Below are positions 34,702-42,017 of a stretch of DNA of 55,715 nt, one piece after another. Location of the stretch: positions 1-55,715 of the forward strand of contig SXUP01000039.1 of NCBI GenBank assembly GCA_005790505.1. Direction: 5' to 3'. Every line of letters starts with the position of its first letter. The stretch's first letter is position 1. Below the pieces are notes generated by a model. It saw nothing but the letters and a program-made list of their open reading frames with translations. It was not told the origin of the DNA and did no database searches. The DNA comes from Actinomycetota bacterium. GTDB taxonomy: Bacteria; Actinomycetota; Acidimicrobiia; Acidimicrobiales; Ilumatobacteraceae. Made by a program: the position numbers and the translations under genes.

Positions 34702-35756
34702 GATGCCGCTCCTGGATAATTCATTTGTTGTGAGAATGCCTTCAACGCCGGACTACTGGACTGCACCAGATACACGGGAAGCAGTTGGTGGTGTTCACCA
34801 GCGAGTCTGCGAAAGATTGCGGAGTTCACTGGTACTGCGATATTTGCGGTACCAAACATATTGAAATAATTGATCTCTTCAGGCGTGACCTTGAATCCTG
34901 TGAGTTCGTTGTAGTACGCCAAGAATCCACCTTTATCGCGTGGGTGATCCATAATGCGTGTGTTGCTCAAGAGATCCATCGTGGTCATCCAGCCCAAGTC
35001 CTCCCGCGGATCACCAACACGGCTATTTTCCCAATCAATCAATGCCGTCACCTTGCCATTTTCATACAAAAAATTAGCAGGATTAAAATCACCGTGCACA
35101 AGCGCGAGTGGCAATGCACGTGGTTTCGTGCGACGCAAAGTTTGAAATAAATCAATGAGGATCATCAACGACGGATCAAATGCCAGTGATGGATACGATG
35201 AAATGTAATACTGACATGTTGAGTCAATGTAGTCATCCCATGACGTCGTGATGATCCCGACTCCTCGCGGATCACTAAGGGCACCAGTTGGGTCGATAGT
35301 GGCGATATCCGTTGTATGCAATTCAACAAGCACCTCGCACAAGTGTCGCACCACATCGTCAACTTGATCTTCGTCGGGCCCGCCATTAAATAGGTCAGAC
35401 GTGTTGCCATTGCCATGCATGCGCTGAATAATCATTGCGGCTTCACCAAAAGGCGCAGGATCAAGTTCGTATCCATAACTCTGGCTTACTGGAACGCTGG
35501 TATTGAGACGAATCGATTCAATCAAGTCGTGCTCTACTGCCCGACTGGTTTGCAGAATTGCCGCCTCTTTGGGTGGATCTTTTCGCAAAATAAGTGCCAA
35601 CTGCTCTTCTGCACCCGCGCGCCGCAGTCGAGCGGTACAACTAAATGTTTCACGAGAAAATCCGCCAGGAATCTGCTGGAAGCCTTCAATGCAGATGTCT
35701 GAGGCCTCAGGAAACCGCTTCGCCAAGAACTCAACTACAGATTGCTCCATGAGCAC
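34698..35756 (-). CDS. APH-family phosphotransferase
   Basis: A 352-aa kinase-like protein of the aminoglycoside phosphotransferase fold. The catalytic loop is VHGDFNPANF and the Mg-binding Asp is in ALIDWENSRVGDPREDL. The N-lobe shows IPGGFSRETFSC and a Lys in LILRKDPP. This is closest in pattern to the ACAD10/11-type and uncharacterised actinobacterial phosphotransferases that occur in acyl-CoA catabolic regions and may phosphorylate hydroxyacyl-CoA. It heads the three-gene unit and is divergent from the nitroreductase gene by 58 bp. Confidence 0.88.
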   Translation of the reverse strand: MLMEQSVVEFLAKRFPEASDICIEGFQQIPGGFSRETFSCTARLRRAGAEEQLALILRKDPPKEAAILQTSRAVEHDLIESIRLNTSVPVSQSYGYELDPAPFGEAAMIIQRMHGNGNTSDLFNGGPDEDQVDDVVRHLCEVLVELHTTDIATIDPTGALSDPRGVGIITTSWDDYIDSTCQYYISSYPSLAFDPSLMILIDLFQTLRRTKPRALPLALVHGDFNPANFLYENGKVTALIDWENSRVGDPREDLGWMTTMDLLSNTRIMDHPRDKGGFLAYYNELTGFKVTPEEINYFNMFGTANIAVPVNSAIFRRLAGEHHQLLPVYLVQSSSPALKAFSQQMNYPGAAS

Positions 35757-35814
35757 TCCCCCCGTTTGTACACTTGGTTAACAAACTCAAAGATTAGTGC
35801 AATAGGATTATTCC

Positions 35815-36474
35815 ATGCCAATTGACCATATTTCAACTGACAAACTTCTCACCACCACCCGCTCTGTACGAAAACGACTCGACCTCAGCCGTGCCGTCGA
35901 GCCTGAGATCATTCAAGATTGTATTGAAATCGCCACGCAAGCCCCGACCGGAACCAATGCGCAGAACTGGGCATTCGTGGTGATCACTGACGCCGCCAAA
36001 CGCAAGGCTATTGCTGACGCCTATCGCCAAGGTGGCGAAGTCATGTCGGGCTCGGGATATCCGCCACCTCTAGAACCTGGTGACCCACGCGAACACGTGA
36101 TGCCCAAAGTCATGGAGTCAGCGCAGTATCTGGGACAAGTGCTCGAGCAGGTACCCGTGCACGTCATTGCCTGCGTCAGAGGTCGAGTCGAGTCCGTCCC
36201 GATGGTGATTGCCCAGGCCAGCACCTACGGATCTATCCTGCCAGCGGCTTGGAGTTTTATGCTGGCGCTGCGTTCTCGCGGTCTTGGAACGGCCTGGACC
36301 ACGATTCATCTGTTCCAAGAAAAAGAAATCTCCCAGCTACTTGGCATCCCAGAGGACTGGACCCAGACGGTTCTCTTTCCCGTGGCTTACTACACAGGAG
36401 ATGATTTCAGACCAGCCCACCGACTTCCAGCAGGCGAAATGACCCATTGGAATTCCTGGGGCAGCCACCGCTAA
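35815..36474 (+). CDS. Nitroreductase family FMN-dependent oxidoreductase
   Basis: A 219-aa nitroreductase-fold protein. The FMN-binding N-terminus has TRSVRKRLDL, then EIATQAPTGTNAQNWAFVVI, and the C-terminal half has SILPAAWSFMLALRSRGLGTAWT. Members are homodimers that reduce nitro groups, quinones or enones with NAD(P)H. It stands alone between the phosphotransferase unit and the HU gene. Confidence 0.9.
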   Translation: MPIDHISTDKLLTTTRSVRKRLDLSRAVEPEIIQDCIEIATQAPTGTNAQNWAFVVITDAAKRKAIADAYRQGGEVMSGSGYPPPLEPGDPREHVMPKVMESAQYLGQVLEQVPVHVIACVRGRVESVPMVIAQASTYGSILPAAWSFMLALRSRGLGTAWTTIHLFQEKEISQLLGIPEDWTQTVLFPVAYYTGDDFRPAHRLPAGEMTHWNSWGSHR

Positions 36475-36544
36475 CTCGGCGAAATAATTGAAAAAACGCT
36501 GAGAATCCCACACTTTTGCTGTCGGATGGAATAACTTTAGGACT

Positions 36545-36955
36545 ATGAAAAAACGAGAGTTAATCCATGCAGTAGCCATCCACACCGACGTCGATAATAA
36601 GACGGCGGCCAAACTTGTCGAAGGAACAATTGACGTCATTCTTGCCAATGTCGCCAAAGGTGAAATCGTCAACATTTCAGGATTTGCAAAGTTTGCAAAA
36701 ATCAAGCGTCCTGCCCGTATGGCCCGTAACCCGGCCACCGGCGAGCCAGTAAAAGTAAAAGCAAAAACGGTTGCCAAGATCACCGCACTGAAAGGTTTCA
36801 AGGACATCGCACTCGGTGTTTCACCAGCACCAAAAGTCGTGACTGTTCGCAAACCTGCACCTGCAAAAAAAGCTGCTCCTAAGAAAGTCGCTAAAAAAGC
36901 AACCAAAAAAGCCGTGAAGAAGACGGCCAAGAAAGCCACCAAGAAAAGGCGCTAA
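36545..36955 (+). CDS. hupB: HU-family nucleoid protein with Lys/Ala-rich tail
   Basis: A 136-aa DNA-binding protein. Residues 1-90 form a canonical HU domain (MKKRELIHAVA, then ISGFAKFAKIKRPARMARNPATGE, the beta-arm with the Arg-Asn-Pro tip). Residues 95-136 are a tail of KKA, KKV and TKK repeats. This two-domain form is typical of actinobacterial HupB; the tail binds DNA nonspecifically and condenses it. The family is secure. A strong terminator follows at 36994. Confidence 0.95.
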   Translation: MKKRELIHAVAIHTDVDNKTAAKLVEGTIDVILANVAKGEIVNISGFAKFAKIKRPARMARNPATGEPVKVKAKTVAKITALKGFKDIALGVSPAPKVVTVRKPAPAKKAAPKKVAKKATKKAVKKTAKKATKKRR

Positions 36956-36993
36956 TCCAACCCGTCAGGGTTCGCCTTGACAAAAATCTGAAT

Positions 36994-37038
36994 GACCCGT
37001 TCGTTGTGTGAAAGCGCAATGAGCGGGTCGTTTTGTTT
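36994..37038 (+). terminator. Strong intrinsic terminator after hupB
   Basis: A 16-bp stem (36994-37009 with 37014-37029, including four G-U pairs on the RNA) is closed by a GAAA tetraloop and followed by GTTTTGTTT. It ends hupB transcription. On the other strand a T-run also lies a few bases beyond the stem, so it may serve the convergent regulator gene ending at 37040 as well. Confidence 0.85.
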
Positions 37039-37039
37039 A

Positions 37040-37795
37040 CTAGATCTGTGTTGCCACCAAAACATCCGTTGCCTTGCAGAGCGCCAGCACCTCATCACCT
37101 GGCGCCAACCTCAATTGATGTGTTGCTTCTTGCGTGATTGTTGCAGTCATCTCTTGCCCTGAAGAAACGGCGAGTTTTACCGAAGACAAAACCCCACCAT
37201 GCTTCACTTGAATAACTGTCGCACGCAGTTGATTTCGCGCACTTAATTGCAATCGATCACTTGAGTCTGCATCTGAAACGACACTGTGGCGTTGCCCTGA
37301 CAGTTCATCGAGAAACCTCGCGACCGCACGTGCTTGTTCACGACGCCAGACTGCTACCTCTGAATCATCTCTGTCTCGCAGCAAACCAGAAATAACATCA
37401 TGCAATGTTGCACGCTGTTGACTCAGAAATCGTTGCGATGACAGAGCCGATTCATCACGAAGTACCAACTTCACAAGCAGTTCTGTTCGAATCTCGCGGA
37501 TATGTTGCACTGGCTGATTCAACCAATCTTTGCGGATCTCATCACCCGTCTTTGTAAGTTTCAAAATTAATTTCAATTGACCGCGTGAGCCAGTTGTTTT
37601 GGAACTAGCCAAGTACTTCTTTTTTACCAGCACATCTAGGGCTCGATACACAACAGGTCGGCTGACTGTGTAAATAACCCCAAGTTTTGTTGCAGGTCTA
37701 AAGTGCTGAGCAATCTCGTACCCATGAGTTGCTCCATTCCCGACCAAGGTCAAACACGCCCCCTCAAGAACGGATATTTCTTGCTTTTCACTCAT
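37040..37795 (-). CDS. PadR-type regulator fused to a molybdate-binding Mop domain
   Basis: A 251-aa fusion. Residues about 5-95 form a PadR-like winged helix (GATHGYEIAQHF, YTVSRPVVYRALDVLV, GSRGQLKLILKLT). A helical PadR C-terminal segment spans about 95-165. Residues about 183-251 form a Mop/TOBE domain starting with SARNQLRATV and ending with GDEVLALCKATDVLVA, the ligand-binding unit otherwise found in ModE and ModC. It is divergent from modABC, so it is very probably the molybdate-responsive regulator of the locus. It replaces ModE with a different DNA-binding domain. Confidence 0.88.
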   Translation of the reverse strand: MSEKQEISVLEGACLTLVGNGATHGYEIAQHFRPATKLGVIYTVSRPVVYRALDVLVKKKYLASSKTTGSRGQLKLILKLTKTGDEIRKDWLNQPVQHIREIRTELLVKLVLRDESALSSQRFLSQQRATLHDVISGLLRDRDDSEVAVWRREQARAVARFLDELSGQRHSVVSDADSSDRLQLSARNQLRATVIQVKHGGVLSSVKLAVSSGQEMTATITQEATHQLRLAPGDEVLALCKATDVLVATQI

Positions 37796-37806
37796 TGCAC
37801 CACTTT

Positions 37807-37833
37807 ATAGTCCTTTTGAGACTATCGGATAGT
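37807..37833. promoter_or_regulatory. Overlapping inverted repeats: operator for the PadR-Mop regulator
   Basis: ATAGTC (37807-37812) and GACTAT (37820-37825) form one inverted repeat with a 7-bp spacer. ACTATC-G-GATAGT (37821-37833) forms a second, sharing the middle arm. Both lie in the 64-bp gap between the regulator gene (start 37795) and modA (start 37860). The three ATAGT half-sites suit a dimeric regulator binding in two registers. Sequence is seen; binding is inferred. Confidence 0.6.
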
Positions 37834-37859
37834 AATATTGCTACCACTAGCCTGATTTT

Positions 37860-38654
37860 GTGTCAAGAACCCGAAGCTTCATTACAAGAGTTGTCTTTTG
37901 GGGCGCTATCGCAGTGGTGATTTCTGGATGTTCATCAAGTTCGTCTGGCGACACTGATAGGTCGTCCAAAAAAATTCGCCTAAATGTTTCTGCCTCGGCA
38001 TCACTCGCCCGAGCTTTTGACGAAATCTACACAGTTTTCGAATTGCAATTTCCAGCGATTTCGGTTTCTAGCACTTTTGCAGGCAGCGCCACATTGGTGA
38101 CCCAGATACAAAATGGCGCAACGGCTGATGTCGTGGCTTTGGCAGATACGACCAACATGGAAAAACTACGTGAAGTGGGTCAAATAAATCCTGCGACTGT
38201 GAAGATCTTTGCAACCAACACGATGACCATCGCAGTGCCTCGCAAAAACCCCAACAAAGTTGCAGGTCTAAGAGACCTCGCCGATGAGTCAATCAATGTC
38301 GTACTCTGCGCCCCCAACCAGCCGTGTGGCGCGTACGCCAGACAAATCCTTGAAAATGCAGGTCTGAGTGTTTCTCCAAAAAGTCTTGAGACAAGCGTGG
38401 GTGGCGTCATCAGTAAAATCTCAAATGGCCAAGCAGATGCTGGGATTGTTTACGTTACAGACACTTTGGCAGCAGCCAAAACAGTAGAGGCAGTCAGCAT
38501 TCCAGCAGCATTGAACATCACAGCCCTTTACCCCATCGCCCGTCGTGCAGAGTTGTCAACAACAGTTCAAAAAGCTGCTGACACATTTATCGCATTCGTA
38601 ATTGGCAAAAGTGGCAATGAAATTTTAAACAAATACGGCTTCAGACTCCCATGA
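37860..38654 (+). CDS. modA: Molybdate ABC transporter substrate-binding lipoprotein
   Basis: A 264-aa type 2 periplasmic-binding protein. The signal peptide ends at a lipobox with Cys24 (VVISGC), so it is lipid-anchored. The mature protein begins with LNVSASASLARAFDEI, matching the ModA anion-binding first loop, then FAGSATLVTQIQNGATADVVALAD and GQADAGIVYVTD. The start is GTG 37860. The stop overlaps modB (ATGA). Gene order modA-modB-modC confirms molybdate (or tungstate) uptake. Confidence 0.93.
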   Translation: MSRTRSFITRVVFWGAIAVVISGCSSSSSGDTDRSSKKIRLNVSASASLARAFDEIYTVFELQFPAISVSSTFAGSATLVTQIQNGATADVVALADTTNMEKLREVGQINPATVKIFATNTMTIAVPRKNPNKVAGLRDLADESINVVLCAPNQPCGAYARQILENAGLSVSPKSLETSVGGVISKISNGQADAGIVYVTDTLAAAKTVEAVSIPAALNITALYPIARRAELSTTVQKAADTFIAFVIGKSGNEILNKYGFRLP

Positions 38655-39463
38655 TGCGACCATCACGCACACTTAATGGCCCGCGCGGATTCTTTGCCAT
38701 CGCAATTTTGTGCGCGACTCTGATTGCCTTGCCACTAGTCGCACTTGCTATCCGCGTTCCGTGGAGCACGTTTTTTTCGTCACTCAGCAGTGAGACAGCG
38801 ACAACTGCACTTTCCTTGTCGCTTCGCACATCGCTGATCAGTACATCTCTTGCCATCATCACAGGACTCCCGCTTGCATGGCTCCTTGCCCATCGTAATT
38901 TTCGTGGTATCGCACTTGTGCGCGCACTCTGCGTGTTGCCCATGGTTCTGCCACCAGTTGTGGGGGGTGTTGCATTGTTATATGCCTTTGGTGCAAAAGG
39001 CGTTATCGGTTCTGCACTTAATGACTGGTTTGACATCCGTCTGGCTTTTACTCAGACGGCAGCAGTTCTGGCGCAATATTTTGTCGCCGTTCCATTTTTC
39101 ATCGTCGTCATGGAGTCTGCATTTCAACAATTCGATCAACGGCTCGCGCAAGCTGCGCGAACATTAGGAGCAGGTCCGTGGCGCACATTTGTCACTGTCA
39201 CTCTGCCGGTTGTTCGACCCGCCCTCATTGCTGGGGTTGTTCTGACGTGGGCTCGAGCACTCGGCGAGTTTGGTGCCACAATCACATTTGCCGGTAATAC
39301 AGCAGGCCGCACTCAGACACTTCCGCTTGCCATCTACATGGCGTTTGAAAATGGCGACGATCAAGCACTCGTCCTGTCGTTCATCATGATGACTGTGTCG
39401 TTTGTTGTGCTCGTACTCTTGCGTCAACATTGGATCTCAGCGCTCAAAAGAGGTGGACAATGA
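38651..39463 (+). CDS. modB: Molybdate ABC transporter permease
   Basis: A 270-aa membrane protein with about six hydrophobic helices. The conserved permease motif is EFGATITFAGN with the nearby RALGEFG loop that contacts the ATPase, and AQAARTLGAGPWRTF precedes it. Two adjacent ATGs (38651, 38654) could start it; the first overlaps the modA stop. The stop overlaps modC (ATGA). Confidence 0.93.
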   Translation: MMRPSRTLNGPRGFFAIAILCATLIALPLVALAIRVPWSTFFSSLSSETATTALSLSLRTSLISTSLAIITGLPLAWLLAHRNFRGIALVRALCVLPMVLPPVVGGVALLYAFGAKGVIGSALNDWFDIRLAFTQTAAVLAQYFVAVPFFIVVMESAFQQFDQRLAQAARTLGAGPWRTFVTVTLPVVRPALIAGVVLTWARALGEFGATITFAGNTAGRTQTLPLAIYMAFENGDDQALVLSFIMMTVSFVVLVLLRQHWISALKRGGQ

Positions 39464-40140
39464 CGCTTCATCTCGACTTTGATATCGCGCGAGACAACTT
39501 CACTCTCACCGTCAACCTTGATGTCGCAAATGGCGAGGTGCTGGCGCTCACTGGCCCTAATGGCTCAGGAAAAACATCAACCCTTCACGCTATTGCTGGG
39601 CTCTTGCCTTGCTCGCGTGGCGTAATTTCTTTCAACAATGCCATCTTTGACGCAAACGCCGATATGACTTCAGTTTTCCTCCAACCAGAGCGACGCAAAG
39701 TGGGAGTTGTCTTTCAAGATGGCGCGCTATTCCCCCATTTAGATGCGCTTCATAATGTTGCCTACGGACTACGGGCTCAAGCCGTGACCAAATCAGTCGC
39801 CATTGATCGCGCCCACAAAATGCTTGCCACAATGAAAATAGATCACATGGCGAACTCTCGCCCACACCAACTCAGTGGTGGGCAAAAACAACGCGTAGCG
39901 CTTGCTAGAACCTTGATTACTCAACCAGATATTTTGCTACTTGATGAACCTACTACTGCTCTCGACCAAGAATCTCGCCAAGACACAGTGCGCCTCCTTG
40001 ACGAGGTCTTTACAGCTTTTAGTGGTCCTGTTTTGCTGGTGTCCCATCAATATGATGACATCTCGTTGCTCACACGCTCAATTGCACAAATCACAGTAGA
40101 ACGCACGGCAAAACATACAATGTCAACTTTGCAACGCTGA
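39460..40140 (+). CDS. modC: Molybdate ABC transporter ATPase lacking the Mop domain
   Basis: A 226-aa ATPase with Walker A GPNGSGKTS, Q-loop VFQDGALFPHL, signature LSGGQKQRVALAR, Walker B LLLDEPTTALD and switch His in VSHQYDD. Typical ModC is about 350 aa with a C-terminal Mop/TOBE domain; this one ends right after the ATPase core. The open frame begins at 39430, but ATG 39460 overlaps the modB stop (ATGA) and follows GAGGTGG. The missing Mop domain is instead found in the adjacent regulator. Confidence 0.93.
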   Translation: MTLHLDFDIARDNFTLTVNLDVANGEVLALTGPNGSGKTSTLHAIAGLLPCSRGVISFNNAIFDANADMTSVFLQPERRKVGVVFQDGALFPHLDALHNVAYGLRAQAVTKSVAIDRAHKMLATMKIDHMANSRPHQLSGGQKQRVALARTLITQPDILLLDEPTTALDQESRQDTVRLLDEVFTAFSGPVLLVSHQYDDISLLTRSIAQITVERTAKHTMSTLQR

Positions 40141-40157
40141 ATGCAAAACCCTTTTCA

Positions 40158-40820
40158 CTAATACGGAAGTGTGTAGGTATTTTCTAGCTCGTCTTGAACA
40201 ACGGTTGCCACCGTGGCTGTCGTGTCAACTATTAGTTCGGCATCAAGGGTGCGAGTACGAAACGACCAACCCTCTGGCATCGATAATCGTGAGCCAAGAT
40301 CACTCAGATTGGCTTGGGTCAGGGTCGGATCAACCCCAACACAATATGCCTGCATCACATAAGCACGACCGTCAGGGTTTAGGAGCTCATGCACCACTGA
40401 GCCCGCGTCAAAAAAGAATACTGCACCGCGATTGACATGCCGCTCGATGTATGACTGCTGCAATGCTTCAGTACCCAGATCCACTGTGGCAATACGCCGC
40501 ATCGTCAGACCGTTGAAATCACGAAACACCGGATCGACTACTGCAACTTTGGTTCCTAGGCCATCCAGCATCCAGTGGCGAGGGCCATTGAGTTTTACAA
40601 CTACAGCACCCATCTCAGCTGCAATCGTCGGGGCATCAAGGGTCTCCCATAGTTCTTGCGGACAATCATTCAGCATCTGAGTGCCATACACCTCTGCTTG
40701 CAGCCCGATATCTCGCATGTAGACGGCCAGAACTTCTCCGTACCGCACTCCACGCATATCTGAAATTAATCTTTGAGGCTTTTCGTTCAACATGGATGAC
40801 AGTCTATTAGACCAGATCAT
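40158..40820 (-). CDS. Unrecognised 220-aa protein
   Basis: I do not recognise a family. It looks like a soluble alpha/beta protein without signal or membrane segments. Visible features include MRGVRYGEVLAVYMRDIGLQ near the N-terminus, LNGPRHWMLDGLGTKVAVVDP and MRRIATVDLGTEALQQSYIE in the middle, and an FFFDAGSVVHEL segment. An ATG nine codons downstream (40793) is an alternative start; GTGGAAG before 40820 supports the longer one. It converges on modC with 17 bp between stops, so it is not part of the mod operon. Confidence 0.75.
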   Translation of the reverse strand: MIWSNRLSSMLNEKPQRLISDMRGVRYGEVLAVYMRDIGLQAEVYGTQMLNDCPQELWETLDAPTIAAEMGAVVVKLNGPRHWMLDGLGTKVAVVDPVFRDFNGLTMRRIATVDLGTEALQQSYIERHVNRGAVFFFDAGSVVHELLNPDGRAYVMQAYCVGVDPTLTQANLSDLGSRLSMPEGWSFRTRTLDAELIVDTTATVATVVQDELENTYTLPY

Positions 40821-40845
40821 CTATCTTCCACCGTACACTTGGATC

Positions 40846-42015
40846 GTGTCGCGATTTTATTTTTTAATTGTCCTAGTAGTTTCCCTCATCCCTGCTTTTG
40901 CATCCTCTTGTAGCACATCTTCATCCGACAGTATTCAAGCCCCGACAACAGCGTTGCCAGAAGTAAGTTCTACGTTGCCATTAGTAACTACAACCACGAT
41001 CCCCCAGCGACCAAGTGTGTCGATGGCGTTCTCAGGCGATGTCCTTATTCACAGTCAGATTTGGACTCAAGCCAAAAAAAACAGCAAGGGCAGTGGTTAT
41101 GACTTTTCGCCCATGTTTGCTCGCATCAAGCCACTCCTTGAAAGTGTCGATCTCGCGGTGTGTCACTTGGAGGTTCCCATCGCTCCACCTGGAGAAGAAC
41201 CATCTACTTTTCCGTACTACGGGGCACCTCGGGAATTAATTGATGCAATCGCTGGTGCTGGATACGACCGGTGCTCAACTGCCAGCAATCACTCTCTGGA
41301 TAAAGGCAGACGCGGGATCGATGCAACCCTTAAAGAATTTGACAGGACTGGCATAACTCAGTCAGGAATGGCGCGAACACCAGAAGAGATAGAACCCAAG
41401 ATCATTACCGTGCGTGGCGTCAAAGTTTCCCACCTCTCTTATACATGGGGCTTCAACGGCATCCAACTTCCTCAAAGCGAGTTATGGCGATCAGCCCAGA
41501 TTGATCCAGTTCGCATCATTGCTGATGCCAAGAAGGCTCGTGCAATGGGTGCTCAGATAGTGGTTGTGAGCATGCATTGGGGTTCAGAAGGCATGACGGA
41601 CGTGACCGGCTATCAAATGAAAAATGCCAAAGCAATCACTGCATCTGGAGCTATTGATCTCGTTGTCGGGCACCATGCACACGTTTTACAAAAAATTGAA
41701 AAGATCAATGGCGTGTGGACGATATTTGGTCTCGGGAATGCGCTCAGCAACATGCCGACACGAGAAGCATTTCCCCCAAATACCCAAGACGGAATGATCG
41801 TCAAAGTCAAACTTTCACTCACCAATGATGACAAAGTTAAAGTTGACAAGCCAGGTGTTTACCCGACATGGGTCGATAAAAACAACGGTAAGATTATTCG
41901 TCTCGTCAAGTCAGACTTGAAGGACACCGCGGTCTCAAGGGCAGTAAAAACTCAACTGCGTATTTCGCTGGCGAGAACGACACGAGTGGTGGGCGAATTT
42001 ATCGCCGTTGACTGA
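40846..42015 (+). CDS. CapA-family (poly-gamma-glutamate synthesis-like) lipoprotein
   Basis: A 389-aa protein with a calcineurin-like metallophosphatase fold of the CapA/PgsA family. Family marks are MAFSGDVLIH near the N-terminus of the mature part, ASNHSLDKG, VVSMHWGSEG and VVGHHAHVLQ. A hydrophobic signal segment leads to Cys22 (FASSC), a weak lipobox, followed by a Ser/Thr linker. The frame is open from 40792, but GTG 40846 puts the signal peptide at the N-terminus. It may act on a surface polymer. It converges on the acyltransferase gene with 2 bp between stops. Confidence 0.85.
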   Translation: MSRFYFLIVLVVSLIPAFASSCSTSSSDSIQAPTTALPEVSSTLPLVTTTTIPQRPSVSMAFSGDVLIHSQIWTQAKKNSKGSGYDFSPMFARIKPLLESVDLAVCHLEVPIAPPGEEPSTFPYYGAPRELIDAIAGAGYDRCSTASNHSLDKGRRGIDATLKEFDRTGITQSGMARTPEEIEPKIITVRGVKVSHLSYTWGFNGIQLPQSELWRSAQIDPVRIIADAKKARAMGAQIVVVSMHWGSEGMTDVTGYQMKNAKAITASGAIDLVVGHHAHVLQKIEKINGVWTIFGLGNALSNMPTREAFPPNTQDGMIVKVKLSLTNDDKVKVDKPGVYPTWVDKNNGKIIRLVKSDLKDTAVSRAVKTQLRISLARTTRVVGEFIAVD

Positions 42016-42017
42016 AG

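Noticed and set aside
36845-36955. Lys/Ala repeat as a DNA repeat element
   Set aside because: It is the coding sequence of the HU tail; codon-level repetition explains it.
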